A stretch of 64,000 nt of DNA, taken from assembly GCF_004134945.1 (NCBI RefSeq), contig NZ_SBAP01000016.1, positions 1-64,000 on the forward strand. Reading direction: 5' to 3'. The position numbers and the translations under genes were made by a program. Of the stretch, positions 40,911 through 50,189 are shown piece by piece. The notes beneath the pieces are model-generated. The model saw only the letters and a program-made list of their open reading frames with translations, was not told the DNA's origin and made no database searches. The stretch is from Fusobacterium_C necrophorum_A (lineage in GTDB: Bacteria; Fusobacteriota; Fusobacteriia; Fusobacteriales; Fusobacteriaceae). How positions within the stretch are numbered: position 1 is the stretch's first letter; every line of letters starts with the position of its first letter.

Positions 40911-41771
40911 ATGAAAAAGTTTTTTTTGAGCCTATTATTCTTATTTAGCACTCTCGTTTTTGCAAAAATACCGGAGAGAGCAGTATCAACTGCACATTTT
41001 ACTACAGAAATTTTACTCACAATTGGAGCGGAAGAACATATGGTAGGGACAGCGTATTTGGATAATCCGATTTTACCTAAATTAAAAAATAAATTTGAAA
41101 AAATTCCTGTACTCTCTAATAAGTATCCCACTAAAGAAAAATTTTATTCTGTAAAACCAGATTTTGTAACTGGTTGGAAATCTTTGGAAAAGCCAAAAAA
41201 TCTAGGGCCGAGGGAAGAGTTGGAAGCCAATGGTGTTCGAGTGCATTACTTAAAATCTCTGGAAGATGAAAACATTGAAACTCTATATATGGATATATTG
41301 GAGTTAGGAAAAATCTTTGGAGTAGAAAAAAATGCCCAAAGTTTTGTAGAGAAAATGAAGGAAGAATTAAAAGCAATTGAGGCAAAAATTCCTAGAACAA
41401 AGAAAAAGATCTTCGCTTATGATTCTGGAGAGAAACAACCATTTGTAATTGCTGGAAAAGGAATGGGACAATTTATAATAGAATTAGCAGGGGGGGAAAA
41501 TATAACAGCTTATCTTCCTGGTAGTTTTGGAAATTCTACTTGGGAAAAAATTATTATAGGCAATCCGGAATATATTATTATTGTGGATTATGGTGATGAT
41601 TCCTATGAAAGTAAAGTGAAATATTTAAAAGAAAGTTCTCCAATCAAAAATCTAAAAGCAGTTCGGAAAAATAGATTTATTAAAGTAAGTTTAGCAGGTG
41701 TTTCTCCAGGCGTGAGAATTGTGGACGAGGTAAAAAATGTGGCAAGGGCATTGCATGGAATTGATTTATGA
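40911..41771 (+). CDS. Periplasmic iron-chelate binding protein (FecB/BtuF type)
   Basis: A 286-residue class III binding protein with a cleavable signal peptide (1-18, ending VFA), not a lipoprotein. RAVSTAHFTTEILLTIGAEE is the standard opening, followed by VKPDFVTGWKSL and NGVRVHYL, then FVIAGKGMGQFIIELAGGEN and NPEYIIIVDYG in the second lobe. It captures the chelate released by the outer-membrane receptor and hands it to the FecCD-type permease. RBS GGGAGGA. The stop overlaps the permease start by four bases. Confidence 0.9.
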   Translation: MKKFFLSLLFLFSTLVFAKIPERAVSTAHFTTEILLTIGAEEHMVGTAYLDNPILPKLKNKFEKIPVLSNKYPTKEKFYSVKPDFVTGWKSLEKPKNLGPREELEANGVRVHYLKSLEDENIETLYMDILELGKIFGVEKNAQSFVEKMKEELKAIEAKIPRTKKKIFAYDSGEKQPFVIAGKGMGQFIIELAGGENITAYLPGSFGNSTWEKIIIGNPEYIIIVDYGDDSYESKVKYLKESSPIKNLKAVRKNRFIKVSLAGVSPGVRIVDEVKNVARALHGIDL

Positions 41772-42814
41772 TGTTTCCTAAAAAAAATATTAATTATCTT
41801 TTTCTACTTGTTTTCCTGTTTTTGGCAATCATTGTTATTTCTATTTTTTCTGTTACAATAGGTTCCGTCAGTCTGAAATCGGAAGAGGTTTGGAAAATTA
41901 TTATCAATAGAATTTTTTCAAAAGAAATTTTTTCGGAAAATTGGGATGAGAGTTTGGATATTATTGTATGGACATTACGAGTTCCTAGAGTGATAGTTGC
42001 CATTCTTGCTGGAGCTTCCTTATCTTTTGTTGGATTATTAATGCAATGTCTGACAAAAAATCCGTTGGCAAGTCCTTATATATTGGGAATTTCTTCTGGT
42101 GCGAGTGCAGGAGCTGTTTTAGGATTGATTTTTTTGAGTGAAGCTTATGCTTTTTCTGTTCCTCTTTTCTCCTTTTTCGGAGGAATAGTGACAGTTTTTC
42201 TGGTATTTTGGGTCTCCGGCTTTGGAGATTTTTCCACGACGAAATTGGTATTAGTTGGAGTGGCGTTTTCTGCTTTTTTTTCTGCCATCACAACCTTGTT
42301 CATCAGTATTGCTCCCAATGAAAGAAAAATAAGAGATGCTTTTTTCTGGATGTCAGGAGGTCTGAGTGGCTCAAATTGGGAAATGATTTTTCCCATGTTT
42401 CTCGCTTTGAGCTTGAGTTTCGTACTTACATATCCTAAATATAAAGAACTTAATATATTGATGATCGGAGCAGAAAATGCCCTTGTACTGGGAGTCAATA
42501 TCCGATTTATGCGAAACTTTATCGTCTTTATTTCTACTTTATTAACAGGATATATTGTTTCCAATACAGGAATTATAGGTTTTGTCGGCTTAATCATTCC
42601 CCATGTTTCAAGGAAGCTTGTTGGAGAAAATCATAAAAAATTGATTCCAGTCTCCATTTTACTTGGAGCTCTATTTCTATTGATTACAGATATGCTGACA
42701 AGAGGAATCTTTAGAGGACAGGAAATTCCAATTGGAGTTATAACTTCACTATTTGGTGTTCCATTTTTTCTAAATATCCTTAGAAAAAAATCGTATAGAT
42801 TTGGGGATGATTAA
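41768..42814 (+). CDS. FecCD/BtuC-family ABC permease
   Basis: A 348-residue inner-membrane permease with ten TM helices, forming the homodimeric channel. Family motifs are WTLRVPRVIVAILAGASLSF (RLPR segment), LTKNPLASPYILGISSGAS (the NPLA-P-xx-LG signature), TGYIVSNTGIIGFVGLIIPH (GxIxFVGLxxPH) and RGIFRGQEIPIGVITSLFGV (EIPVGxxTxxxGxPxF). All are intact. It begins within the binding-protein stop and ends just before the ATPase, so the three genes are coupled. Confidence 0.95.
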   Translation: MMFPKKNINYLFLLVFLFLAIIVISIFSVTIGSVSLKSEEVWKIIINRIFSKEIFSENWDESLDIIVWTLRVPRVIVAILAGASLSFVGLLMQCLTKNPLASPYILGISSGASAGAVLGLIFLSEAYAFSVPLFSFFGGIVTVFLVFWVSGFGDFSTTKLVLVGVAFSAFFSAITTLFISIAPNERKIRDAFFWMSGGLSGSNWEMIFPMFLALSLSFVLTYPKYKELNILMIGAENALVLGVNIRFMRNFIVFISTLLTGYIVSNTGIIGFVGLIIPHVSRKLVGENHKKLIPVSILLGALFLLITDMLTRGIFRGQEIPIGVITSLFGVPFFLNILRKKSYRFGDD

Positions 42815-42815
42815 T

Positions 42816-43562
42816 ATGATAAAAGTGAAAGATCTATGCTTTAGTATTGAGGAGAAAAAATTATTAAAAAATATTTGTCTAGAAGTAAAAAATAAAAATG
42901 TTGTGGGAATTATTGGAGCAAATGGTTCGGGAAAAAGTACTCTATTAAAAAATATTTATCATTTTTTGAAATGTGATTCAGGAGAAATATATATTAAAGA
43001 AAAAATTCTTAAAGAATATACAAATAAAGATTTAGCCAAAGAAATTGCAGTATTAACACAAAGACAAAATATGAATTTTAATTTTTCAGTAGAAGAAATT
43101 ATGGATATGGCTTCTTATGCCAAAAAAAAGAGATTTGCCGGAAGAGAAAAGAGGGAAGAGATCAAAAAGATCTTGTCTTTTGTAGGAATGAGAGATGATA
43201 TAGATCGAGATTTCTTTTCTCTGTCAGGTGGAGAAATTCAGAGAGTTCTGATATCCCGTACTATATTTCAAGGGTCTGAAATTTTAATTTTAGATGAGCC
43301 TACCAACCATTTAGACATAAAATACCAAGTCGAGATTATGGACTTATTGAAGTCACTTGACAAAACAATTTTGATGGTTTTGCATGATATTAACTTGGCA
43401 TCCTACTATTGTGATTATATTTATGCTATGAAAGAAGGAAAAATTGTCCATGAAGGCTCCCCAGAGCTAATTCTGAATGAGAAAATAATTGAGGATATCT
43501 TTAATGTCCATTGTAGTGTTGTGGAACATCCTATAAGAAAAAAGGCAATGGTGATATTTTAG
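42816..43562 (+). CDS. FecE/BtuD-family ABC ATPase
   Basis: A 248-residue ATPase. Walker A is GANGSGKST (about 35-43), the Q-loop is LTQRQNMNF, the signature is LSGGEIQRVLISR, Walker B is LILDEPTNHLD and the switch His is in VLHDINLASYYCD, typical of FecE/BtuD/FhuC. I use ATG 42816 with GGGGA about eight bases upstream; TTG 42801 and ATG 42807 in the same frame lie inside the permease end. Completes the iron-chelate importer. Confidence 0.93.
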   Translation: MIKVKDLCFSIEEKKLLKNICLEVKNKNVVGIIGANGSGKSTLLKNIYHFLKCDSGEIYIKEKILKEYTNKDLAKEIAVLTQRQNMNFNFSVEEIMDMASYAKKKRFAGREKREEIKKILSFVGMRDDIDRDFFSLSGGEIQRVLISRTIFQGSEILILDEPTNHLDIKYQVEIMDLLKSLDKTILMVLHDINLASYYCDYIYAMKEGKIVHEGSPELILNEKIIEDIFNVHCSVVEHPIRKKAMVIF

Positions 43563-43945
43563 TTTGCATCAAGGCATTTTTCAGAAATAAAAAATTCTGC
43601 TTAAAAAATAAAAACCATAGGAACTGAAAGGATAGCTTGGTAAAGCAAACCCAACTACTTCCCAAGAAGTTTCCACTTCAATACCTTAATTTAAGTGGAA
43701 GAGTTTCACAAAGATTCTTTGGATAATATCTTGTAAAAACTATCTTTTTATGTTACCATATATATGGATGAGTATTTTTAGAAAAGAGTATTTAAAAATT
43801 TCTACATTTTTTCTTTTTTGAAAATATTTTAAGGTTGTAATTATGGGGGGCATCAATTATGTTATCAGTCGCAAAAGGAAGTTCTTCTCCTCTCACTTTG
43901 TTTCCAAGTTAACAAACATAAAGAAACAAAAAGGAGGAAAGCAAA
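43563..43945. other. Intergenic region with an inverted repeat and possible decayed coding text
   Basis: No real ORF. TTCCACTT (43671-43678) and AAGTGGAA (43693-43700) form an 8-bp inverted repeat. Around it one plus frame reads VKQTQLLPKKFPLQYLN and then GRVSQRFFG-stop, which has the look of the end of a protein, possibly a transposase tail with the right-end hairpin of an IS200/IS605-like element. I cannot confirm this. The remainder is AT-rich. Confidence 0.3.
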
Positions 43946-44479
43946 ATGAAAGAAAGACAAATTGAATTTTTTGACAGCATTGAAAAGTCAGATGTCATTT
44001 ATTATAAACAAGACAGTCATCCTTTTGATGGATTGGTATTTTATCGTTATCCGACAGGAGAAGTTCGAGAAAGAATTCGTTATGAAAATGGAATCAAAAA
44101 TGGCTTGTCTTTATTCTATTATCCCAATGGAATTGTTTCTCAAAGTTCTGAATATCGAGACGGACTTTTAGATGGAGATACCATATTTTACTATCAAAGT
44201 GGGAAAATGAAAGAATTTATTCATTTTTCCTTGAATGAATTTGAGGGAGAATGGGTTATTTATTACGAAAATGGAGAATTGAAAAGTAGAGCTTTTTTTG
44301 AAAAAGGACGTTTGAACGGAAGTAAAATTACCTACTATGAAAATGGAAAAGTTCGAGAAATTCTAAATTTCCAAAATAATTTATTACATGGAAAGAATAT
44401 CCAATATTATCCAAGTGGAGAAATTCAATGGGTACATCACTATTCCTATGGAGAATTGATTGATGATGGAGAATTTTAA
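43946..44479 (+). CDS. MORN/YwqK-repeat protein
   Basis: A 177-residue protein made almost wholly of five to six repeats of the MORN_2/YwqK type, each about 23 residues with the pattern G-x-x-x-x-Y-Y-x-x-G-x-x-x-x (for example YRYPTGEVRERIRYENGIKN, FYYPNGIVSQSSEYRDGLLD, TYYENGKVREILNFQNNLLH). No signal peptide is present. Databases call such proteins YwqK-family antitoxins, but no partner toxin is adjacent. MORN_2 genes are expanded in invasive fusobacteria. RBS AAAGGAGGAAAG. Confidence 0.85.
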   Translation: MKERQIEFFDSIEKSDVIYYKQDSHPFDGLVFYRYPTGEVRERIRYENGIKNGLSLFYYPNGIVSQSSEYRDGLLDGDTIFYYQSGKMKEFIHFSLNEFEGEWVIYYENGELKSRAFFEKGRLNGSKITYYENGKVREILNFQNNLLHGKNIQYYPSGEIQWVHHYSYGELIDDGEF

Positions 44480-44573
44480 AAGATAGAATTAAAATAATGT
44501 TTGGCGGAAGAAGTAGTTTGGGGATACAAGCTACTTCTCTTTACATATTGGAAAAGAAAAGGGAGTGGATGCA

Positions 44574-46004
44574 ATGAAACAAAAATGGAGCTTCTTTCTT
44601 TGTCTTCTTTTCCTTAGTTCTTGTTCTTCTGTCAACAAAGAAATTTCTGAAACTTCTTTGTTGCAGGAACTGAAAAGGAAAGAAACAGAAACACAAAGAA
44701 TTCTAACAGAACAAAGACTTTCTTTAGAAGAGGCGATTCAAATTGCCAAAAAAAGAAATATCGAGCTTAAAACGAAGCAATTGGAGAGGGAAATTTCCAA
44801 AATAGACAGCAAGATAGCTTTCGGAAATTTTCTTCCTCGAATTTCTGCTTTTTATACTCGAAGTTTTTGGGAAGAAGCCCTGTCGGGACAAGTAGATTTA
44901 CCGGCTTCTTTGAGTCAATTTCCTTTGCTTGGACCGATGTTACCGAAAGAAGTTCAGGGTCGATTGTTGGATAAAAGTTATAGTGTTTTCGGATTGCAAG
45001 CCAGCATGCCTATTTTTGCTCCGGCAACTTGGTTTTTATATTCTGCCAGAAAAAAAGGAGAAGAAATTCAGAATCTTGTTCTTACATTGACGGAAAAGAT
45101 GATAAGCATTCAAGTCATTCAGCAATATTATTGGATTTTAGCCTTAGAAGCGGAAGAAACACAACTGAAAGCTTCTTTAAAAAGTGCCGAACAACTTTTA
45201 TACAATATGAAAGTAGCCTTAGATACGCAAAGTATTTTAGAATGGCAATATCAAAAAGTTCAGACATATTATAAACAAAAAAAATTAGCTTGGGAACAAA
45301 ATCAAAGAGATTTAAAATTGGCAAAGATGAATTTATTATCTACTTTAAATCTTTCTCCTTTATCTTCCATCCAATTACAGAAAACACAAAATATAACAAG
45401 ACGGAAAGAAGATAGTTATGAAGAAGTGATGTATCAGGCTTTAGTTCATAACGATGCCTTAGGAATACAGGAAAAAGTATTGGAAGTGGAAAAGGAAAAG
45501 ATTAAAATAAGCTTCAGTCGTTTTCTTCCGGTTATAGGTTTACAAGGTTTTTATGGAGAACATAGCTTATCCCTATTAAGCAGCTCTCACTATTTATTGG
45601 GAATTTTGGGAGGAGTGTTTTCCATTTTCAATGGCTTTCAAGATATTTCCGCCTATCAAAAAGCAAAAATAGAGCAGCAAAAAGCAATGTTAAAAAGAGA
45701 AAGTCTTATCTTACAAAGTATTGCAGAAACGACGAATGTTTATCAAAAATTACAAAGCAGTATCGAAGAAGAAGAGATTGCGGAAATAAATGAAAAGGCG
45801 GAAATGGGAAAATTTCATCAAAAAAGCTTGGAAAGAAAAGTAGGAATGATTGATGAACTTTCTTATTTACAAGCCGTTCAAAGCTATGAAGAAGCAAAAA
45901 GTTCAGCTCTGAAAGCCAAATATCAATCTGCCGTTCTTCAAGAAATATTGGATATGTTAGTTGGAAGAGGTCGTTTTATGGAAGAAGGTGAAAATAATGA
46001 CTAA
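44574..46004 (+). CDS. TolC-like outer-membrane efflux lipoprotein
   Basis: A 476-residue outer-membrane factor of an RND pump. The lipobox is LSSC (Cys17), so the channel is lipid-anchored like OprM/CusC. LSLEEAIQIAKKRNIELKTK (about 50-70) opens the first OEP repeat and long coiled helices follow, with LGGVFSIFNGFQDISAYQKA in the second repeat (usual GxxLxxPLFxGGxxxAxxxxA). I choose ATG 44574, nine bases after GGGAG; GTG 44565 is within that site. Its end overlaps the adaptor gene by eight bases. Confidence 0.88.
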   Translation: MKQKWSFFLCLLFLSSCSSVNKEISETSLLQELKRKETETQRILTEQRLSLEEAIQIAKKRNIELKTKQLEREISKIDSKIAFGNFLPRISAFYTRSFWEEALSGQVDLPASLSQFPLLGPMLPKEVQGRLLDKSYSVFGLQASMPIFAPATWFLYSARKKGEEIQNLVLTLTEKMISIQVIQQYYWILALEAEETQLKASLKSAEQLLYNMKVALDTQSILEWQYQKVQTYYKQKKLAWEQNQRDLKLAKMNLLSTLNLSPLSSIQLQKTQNITRRKEDSYEEVMYQALVHNDALGIQEKVLEVEKEKIKISFSRFLPVIGLQGFYGEHSLSLLSSSHYLLGILGGVFSIFNGFQDISAYQKAKIEQQKAMLKRESLILQSIAETTNVYQKLQSSIEEEEIAEINEKAEMGKFHQKSLERKVGMIDELSYLQAVQSYEEAKSSALKAKYQSAVLQEILDMLVGRGRFMEEGENND

Positions 46005-47100
46005 AAAATGGATTTCTATTTTTCTCATTTCTTCTTTCTGTTTTCTGTCTTGTGGGAAAAAAGCGGAAGAAGAAAGAATAAGACCGGTAAAAATTCAGGA
46101 GATTGGAAAAGAAAGTTCTGAAGAAATTATTCTGGAATATCCTGCTTCTATTCAAGCAAAACAGGAAACAGTTCTTTCCTTTCAAGTGGCAGGGAAAGTT
46201 GAGAATATTTTTGTAAATGTCGGAGATTTTGTGAAAAAAGGACAGATTTTAGCGAAATTGGAAGAACAGGACTACAACTTGAATATGGAAGCCAATCGAC
46301 AAAAATTTGAGGCGAGCAGGGCAGTTGCAGAAAACGCAAAATTGCAATTTGAACGAGTCAAAACTCTTTATCAAAACAACGCCATTGCTAAAAAAGAGTA
46401 TGATATGGTACTCTCTCAATATAAGTCGGCAATCGCTGCGGAAAAAGCGAATCAGGCTGCCTTCTCTCATTCTCAAAATGAATTTCAGTATGGGGTTTTG
46501 CGAGCCTCTTATGATGGATTTATTTCCAAGAAAATGGGAGAAGTTGGAAGTGTCATAGCGGCAGGAACCCCTATTTTTGTTCTTAGTTCCAAGGAAGTTT
46601 CCGAGGTTGCAATCCAAGTAGGTAGTAAAGATTTGGAAAAAATAAAATCAGGAAAGGAGTTTCATTTCATTTTGGACGATGACAAAACGAAACACTATCC
46701 TCTCCATTTAAAATCTGTTTCTTCCACTCCCGATATGACAAAGCTAAGTTATCCTGTATTACTGGAATTGACAAAACAAGAAGAAAAGAATTTGTATGCG
46801 GGAATGAGCGGAACCGTTCACGTTGTGCTTCCAAAAGAAAATATGGAAGAAATACGACTTCCTATTTCCGCTATTTTTGAAGAAAACGGTTCCTTCGTTT
46901 ATCTCTATGGAGCAAACAATAGAGTGGAAAAACGAGAAGTAAGATTGGGAGAACTGCGTGGAAATGGGGAAATTCAGATTCTTTCCGGATTAAAACGAGG
47001 TGAAAAGGTTATTGTAGCGGGAGTTGCGACTATTCATGAAGGTCAGGCTGTCAAGCCGCTTCCTCCAAAAACAGATACGAATGTTGGAAATCTATTGTGA
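45997..47100 (+). CDS. RND periplasmic adaptor (membrane fusion lipoprotein)
   Basis: A 367-residue adaptor linking pump and outer-membrane channel. Lipobox FLSC (Cys19). The lipoyl half-motif VAGKVENIFVNVGDFVKKGQ then ILAKLEEQDYNL (about 60-95) is typical, followed by a helical hairpin (FEASRAVAENAKLQFERVKT...), the second half-motif FDGFIS-like YDGFISKKMGEVGSVIAAGT, and a beta-barrel with LPISAIFEENGSFVYLYG. ATG 45997 lies inside the TolC-like gene end with GAAGGTG upstream; the frame is open 12 codons further but without RBS. Confidence 0.92.
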   Translation: MTKKWISIFLISSFCFLSCGKKAEEERIRPVKIQEIGKESSEEIILEYPASIQAKQETVLSFQVAGKVENIFVNVGDFVKKGQILAKLEEQDYNLNMEANRQKFEASRAVAENAKLQFERVKTLYQNNAIAKKEYDMVLSQYKSAIAAEKANQAAFSHSQNEFQYGVLRASYDGFISKKMGEVGSVIAAGTPIFVLSSKEVSEVAIQVGSKDLEKIKSGKEFHFILDDDKTKHYPLHLKSVSSTPDMTKLSYPVLLELTKQEEKNLYAGMSGTVHVVLPKENMEEIRLPISAIFEENGSFVYLYGANNRVEKREVRLGELRGNGEIQILSGLKRGEKVIVAGVATIHEGQAVKPLPPKTDTNVGNLL

Positions 47101-47112
47101 GGAGGGAAGAAT

Positions 47113-50100
47113 ATGGTAGAATATTTTTTGAAAAATCGTATAGTAACTCTCGTGTTAACTTTATTAATTGCGTTGGGAGGGGTTTTATCCTATTTTAAAC
47201 TTGGGAAATTGGAAGATCCTGAGTTTAAAGTCAAAGAGGCATTGGTCGTCACTCTTTATCCCGGAGCAAATCCGCATCAGGTGGAATTGGAAGTGACAGA
47301 TAAACTGGAACAAAAAATCAGAGAAATGCCTCATATTGAATACATCGACAGTATTTCGAAAGCAGGATATTCAGAGATTCGAGTCAAAATAGAAGAAGCA
47401 ATTCCCTCAAAAGAAGTGGATCAATATTGGGATATTTTACGTAAAAAAGTAGCGGACAGTAAATTATCTCTTCCCGGTACAGCGATTTCTCCCATTGTAT
47501 TGGACGATTATGGAGATGTCTATGGAATGTTTTTTGCCATCAGCAGCGACGGATATAGCAAAGAAGAATTAAATCATTACAGCAAATATATCAAAAGAGA
47601 ATTGGAAGCCATTGAGGGAGTTTCCAAAGCCATACTTTATGGAAAGGCGGACTCCGTCATTGAGATAGTCATTGACAGAGCAAAAATGGCACATTTAGGT
47701 ATCAACGAAAAAATGATTTATGCTGCTATTTTACAGCAAAATATTCCTGTTCCCACTCAGCAGATTGAACAGGGAACACGGTATTTGCGTCTTCAATTGA
47801 ATACCTCTTTTCAAAGGATAGAAGATATTGAGAACTTAGTTATTTTTTCTAAGTCGAATCTATTCAAAACCTTAACAGGAGAAACAGGAAATACATTAGT
47901 TTTAAAGGATATTGCAGAGATTAAAAAATCTTCTTTAAATCCTTCTAGCAATATGATGCGTTTTTGTGGTAAAATGTCTTTAGGCTTACAATTATCTCCG
48001 GAAAACGGAACGAATGTAGTCGAGACAGGAAAAAAAATAGATAAAAAATTGGAAGAAATTTCCTCTAAATTGCCGCTTGGAATTGAAGTTCATAAGATTT
48101 ATTATCAACCGGAATTGGTTTCCAATGCCATTTCCCAATTTGTGTATAATCTCATTGCTTCTGTAGCAGTGGTGATCGGTGTTTTGTTGTTTACTATGGG
48201 GATGAGAAGTGGACTCATCATTGGAAGCGGTTTGGTTCTCTCTATTTTAGGGACCTTTATTTATATGCTTTTTGCAAAAATGGATTTACAAAGAGTATCA
48301 CTGGGGGCTTTTATCATTGCCATGGGAATGTTGGTGGATAATTCCATTGTCATTGTTGACGGAAGTTTACATGCACTGGAGCACAAAATGGAGAGATATG
48401 AAGCGGTTAGCTTGCCGACAAAAAAGATAGCCTTACCTCTATTTGGAGCTACTTTTGTCGCCATTGCCGCTTTTTTACCGATGTATTTAATGAAATCAAG
48501 TATTGGAGAATATATTTCAAGTTTATTTTGGGTTATTGCTATTTCTTTAGGACTCAGTTGGATTTTTTCCATGACACAAACTCCTTTGTTGTGTTACTTG
48601 TATTTAAAGGATCCGACAGAGCAGAAAATAAATAAGAAACGAAGAAAATTTTATTGGATCTTACGAACATGGATGAATAAAATATTGCATTTTCGAAAAC
48701 TTTCCTTGATGATATTGGCAGGAAGTTTTGTATTCATTCTTCTTCTTTCCTCAGGAATCTCGACTTCCTTTTTTCCAAATTCTGACAAAAAAGGCTTTGT
48801 CTTAAATATTTGGACTCCGGAGGGAAGCAGTTTGGAATATACCAATCAAGTTTCTAAAATCTTGGAACAGGAGATCGCAAAAAAGAAAGAAGTAGAAAAC
48901 TATACGACTGTTGTGGGCTCCTCTCCGGCCAGATATTATGTGGCAACGATTCCGGAATTACCGACGACTTCTTTGGCACAAATCATTGTGAATGTTAACA
49001 CATTATCCGCAATTGATGAGTTGGAACATTCTTTGACAGAATTCACTTGGGAACATTTGCCGGAAGTACAAATTCAACTAAAACGTTATGCAAATGGAAT
49101 TCCTACAAAATATCCCGTACAACTTAGAATTACGGGTTCGGATCCGAAAATCCTACGAGATTTGGCAAGAACTGTGAAAAAAGAGTTATATGACATTCCG
49201 GGAGCTAAAAATGTGAATGTTGATTGGAAAGAAAAAGTTTTAACCATGGTTCCGAAATTGAATGAGCAAAAGGAAAGAAAATATGGAGTGAGTGCTTTCG
49301 ATATTGCCTCTTCTTTGAACCGTTTGGGAAATGGAAATCAAGTCGGAATGTTTCATGAGGGAGTGGAGGATTTGCCGATTGTCATTCGGGAAAAATCCGG
49401 AGGACAACAAGTCAATATTACCAATTTGGAACAAGTTCCCGTTTGGGGAATTGGAATGGAAGCTATTCCCTTCGGAGAATTGATAAAAGAAAAAACATTC
49501 GTCTGGGAAGACCCTATGATAATTCGACATAATGGGAAAAGGGCTATTCAAGTACAAGCAGATGTTGAAACAGGAATGCAGGTGGAAAAAGTACGATCTA
49601 TTCTGGAAGAAAAAATTCAGAATATTAATCTTCCGGAGGGCTATTCTTTGGAGTGGAATGGAGAATATTACGAACAAAATAAAAATATTATGAAAGTATT
49701 ATCCTATGTACCTATTCAATTTATGATTATGTTTGTAGCTTGTTTATTGCTATTCGGCAGTTTAACGGATCCTTTTATTATCTTTATTGTCTTGCCTCTT
49801 TCCTTATTGGGAATTGTTCCCGGATTGCTCATCACGGGACGTTCTTTTGGATTTATGGCAATTATCGGAATGGTAAGTCTTTCAGGAATGATGATTAAAA
49901 ATTCCATTGTACTCTTAGATGAAATACGTTATCAAAAATTACACACCGACAAAACGGAATTTGATGCCGTCGTGGACGCCTCTCTCAGTAGAGTTCGAGC
50001 CGTTTCTTTAGCTGCCGGGACGACAATTTTTGGAATGTTTCCATTGATGTTTGATCCCCTATACGGAGAAATGGCAATCACGATTATTTTTGGATTGACA

Positions 50101-50172
50101 GCTTCCACTTTATTAACTCTTTTTGTCGTACCGTTATTATATGTCAGCATACATAAAATTTATAAAAAATAA
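47113..50172 (+). CDS. RND multidrug/metabolite efflux pump
   Basis: A 1019-residue inner-membrane proton antiporter of the AcrB/HAE type. Twelve TM helices in the usual 1+6, 1+5 layout; LYPGANPHQVELEVTDKLEQ and KAGYSEIRVKIEEAIPS in the porter domain; TM4 has GMLVDNSIVIVDGSLHALEH with the relay Asp (second position Asn, as in many relatives). GMVSLSGMMIKNSIVLLDEI and SRVRAVSLAAGTTIFGMFPL repeat the pattern in the second half. Substrate spectrum unknown. Twelve bases after the adaptor, RBS GGAGGGA. The three genes form one complete tripartite pump. Confidence 0.95.
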   Translation: MVEYFLKNRIVTLVLTLLIALGGVLSYFKLGKLEDPEFKVKEALVVTLYPGANPHQVELEVTDKLEQKIREMPHIEYIDSISKAGYSEIRVKIEEAIPSKEVDQYWDILRKKVADSKLSLPGTAISPIVLDDYGDVYGMFFAISSDGYSKEELNHYSKYIKRELEAIEGVSKAILYGKADSVIEIVIDRAKMAHLGINEKMIYAAILQQNIPVPTQQIEQGTRYLRLQLNTSFQRIEDIENLVIFSKSNLFKTLTGETGNTLVLKDIAEIKKSSLNPSSNMMRFCGKMSLGLQLSPENGTNVVETGKKIDKKLEEISSKLPLGIEVHKIYYQPELVSNAISQFVYNLIASVAVVIGVLLFTMGMRSGLIIGSGLVLSILGTFIYMLFAKMDLQRVSLGAFIIAMGMLVDNSIVIVDGSLHALEHKMERYEAVSLPTKKIALPLFGATFVAIAAFLPMYLMKSSIGEYISSLFWVIAISLGLSWIFSMTQTPLLCYLYLKDPTEQKINKKRRKFYWILRTWMNKILHFRKLSLMILAGSFVFILLLSSGISTSFFPNSDKKGFVLNIWTPEGSSLEYTNQVSKILEQEIAKKKEVENYTTVVGSSPARYYVATIPELPTTSLAQIIVNVNTLSAIDELEHSLTEFTWEHLPEVQIQLKRYANGIPTKYPVQLRITGSDPKILRDLARTVKKELYDIPGAKNVNVDWKEKVLTMVPKLNEQKERKYGVSAFDIASSLNRLGNGNQVGMFHEGVEDLPIVIREKSGGQQVNITNLEQVPVWGIGMEAIPFGELIKEKTFVWEDPMIIRHNGKRAIQVQADVETGMQVEKVRSILEEKIQNINLPEGYSLEWNGEYYEQNKNIMKVLSYVPIQFMIMFVACLLLFGSLTDPFIIFIVLPLSLLGIVPGLLITGRSFGFMAIIGMVSLSGMMIKNSIVLLDEIRYQKLHTDKTEFDAVVDASLSRVRAVSLAAGTTIFGMFPLMFDPLYGEMAITIIFGLTASTLLTLFVVPLLYVSIHKIYKK

Positions 50173-50189
50173 AAAGTGAGGAACGTAAA

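Noticed and set aside
42145..42597. 150-codon minus-strand ORF inside the permease gene
   Set aside because: Composition is a mirror of the FecCD-type permease; no RBS, and the plus-strand frame is unambiguous.
43946..44479. Toxin-antitoxin pair around the YwqK-type protein
   Set aside because: No small toxin-like ORF on either side; the antitoxin label is a database habit for MORN_2 repeats.
49240..49677. 145-codon minus-strand ORF inside the RND pump gene
   Set aside because: Shadow of the pump's coding strand with no family pattern.
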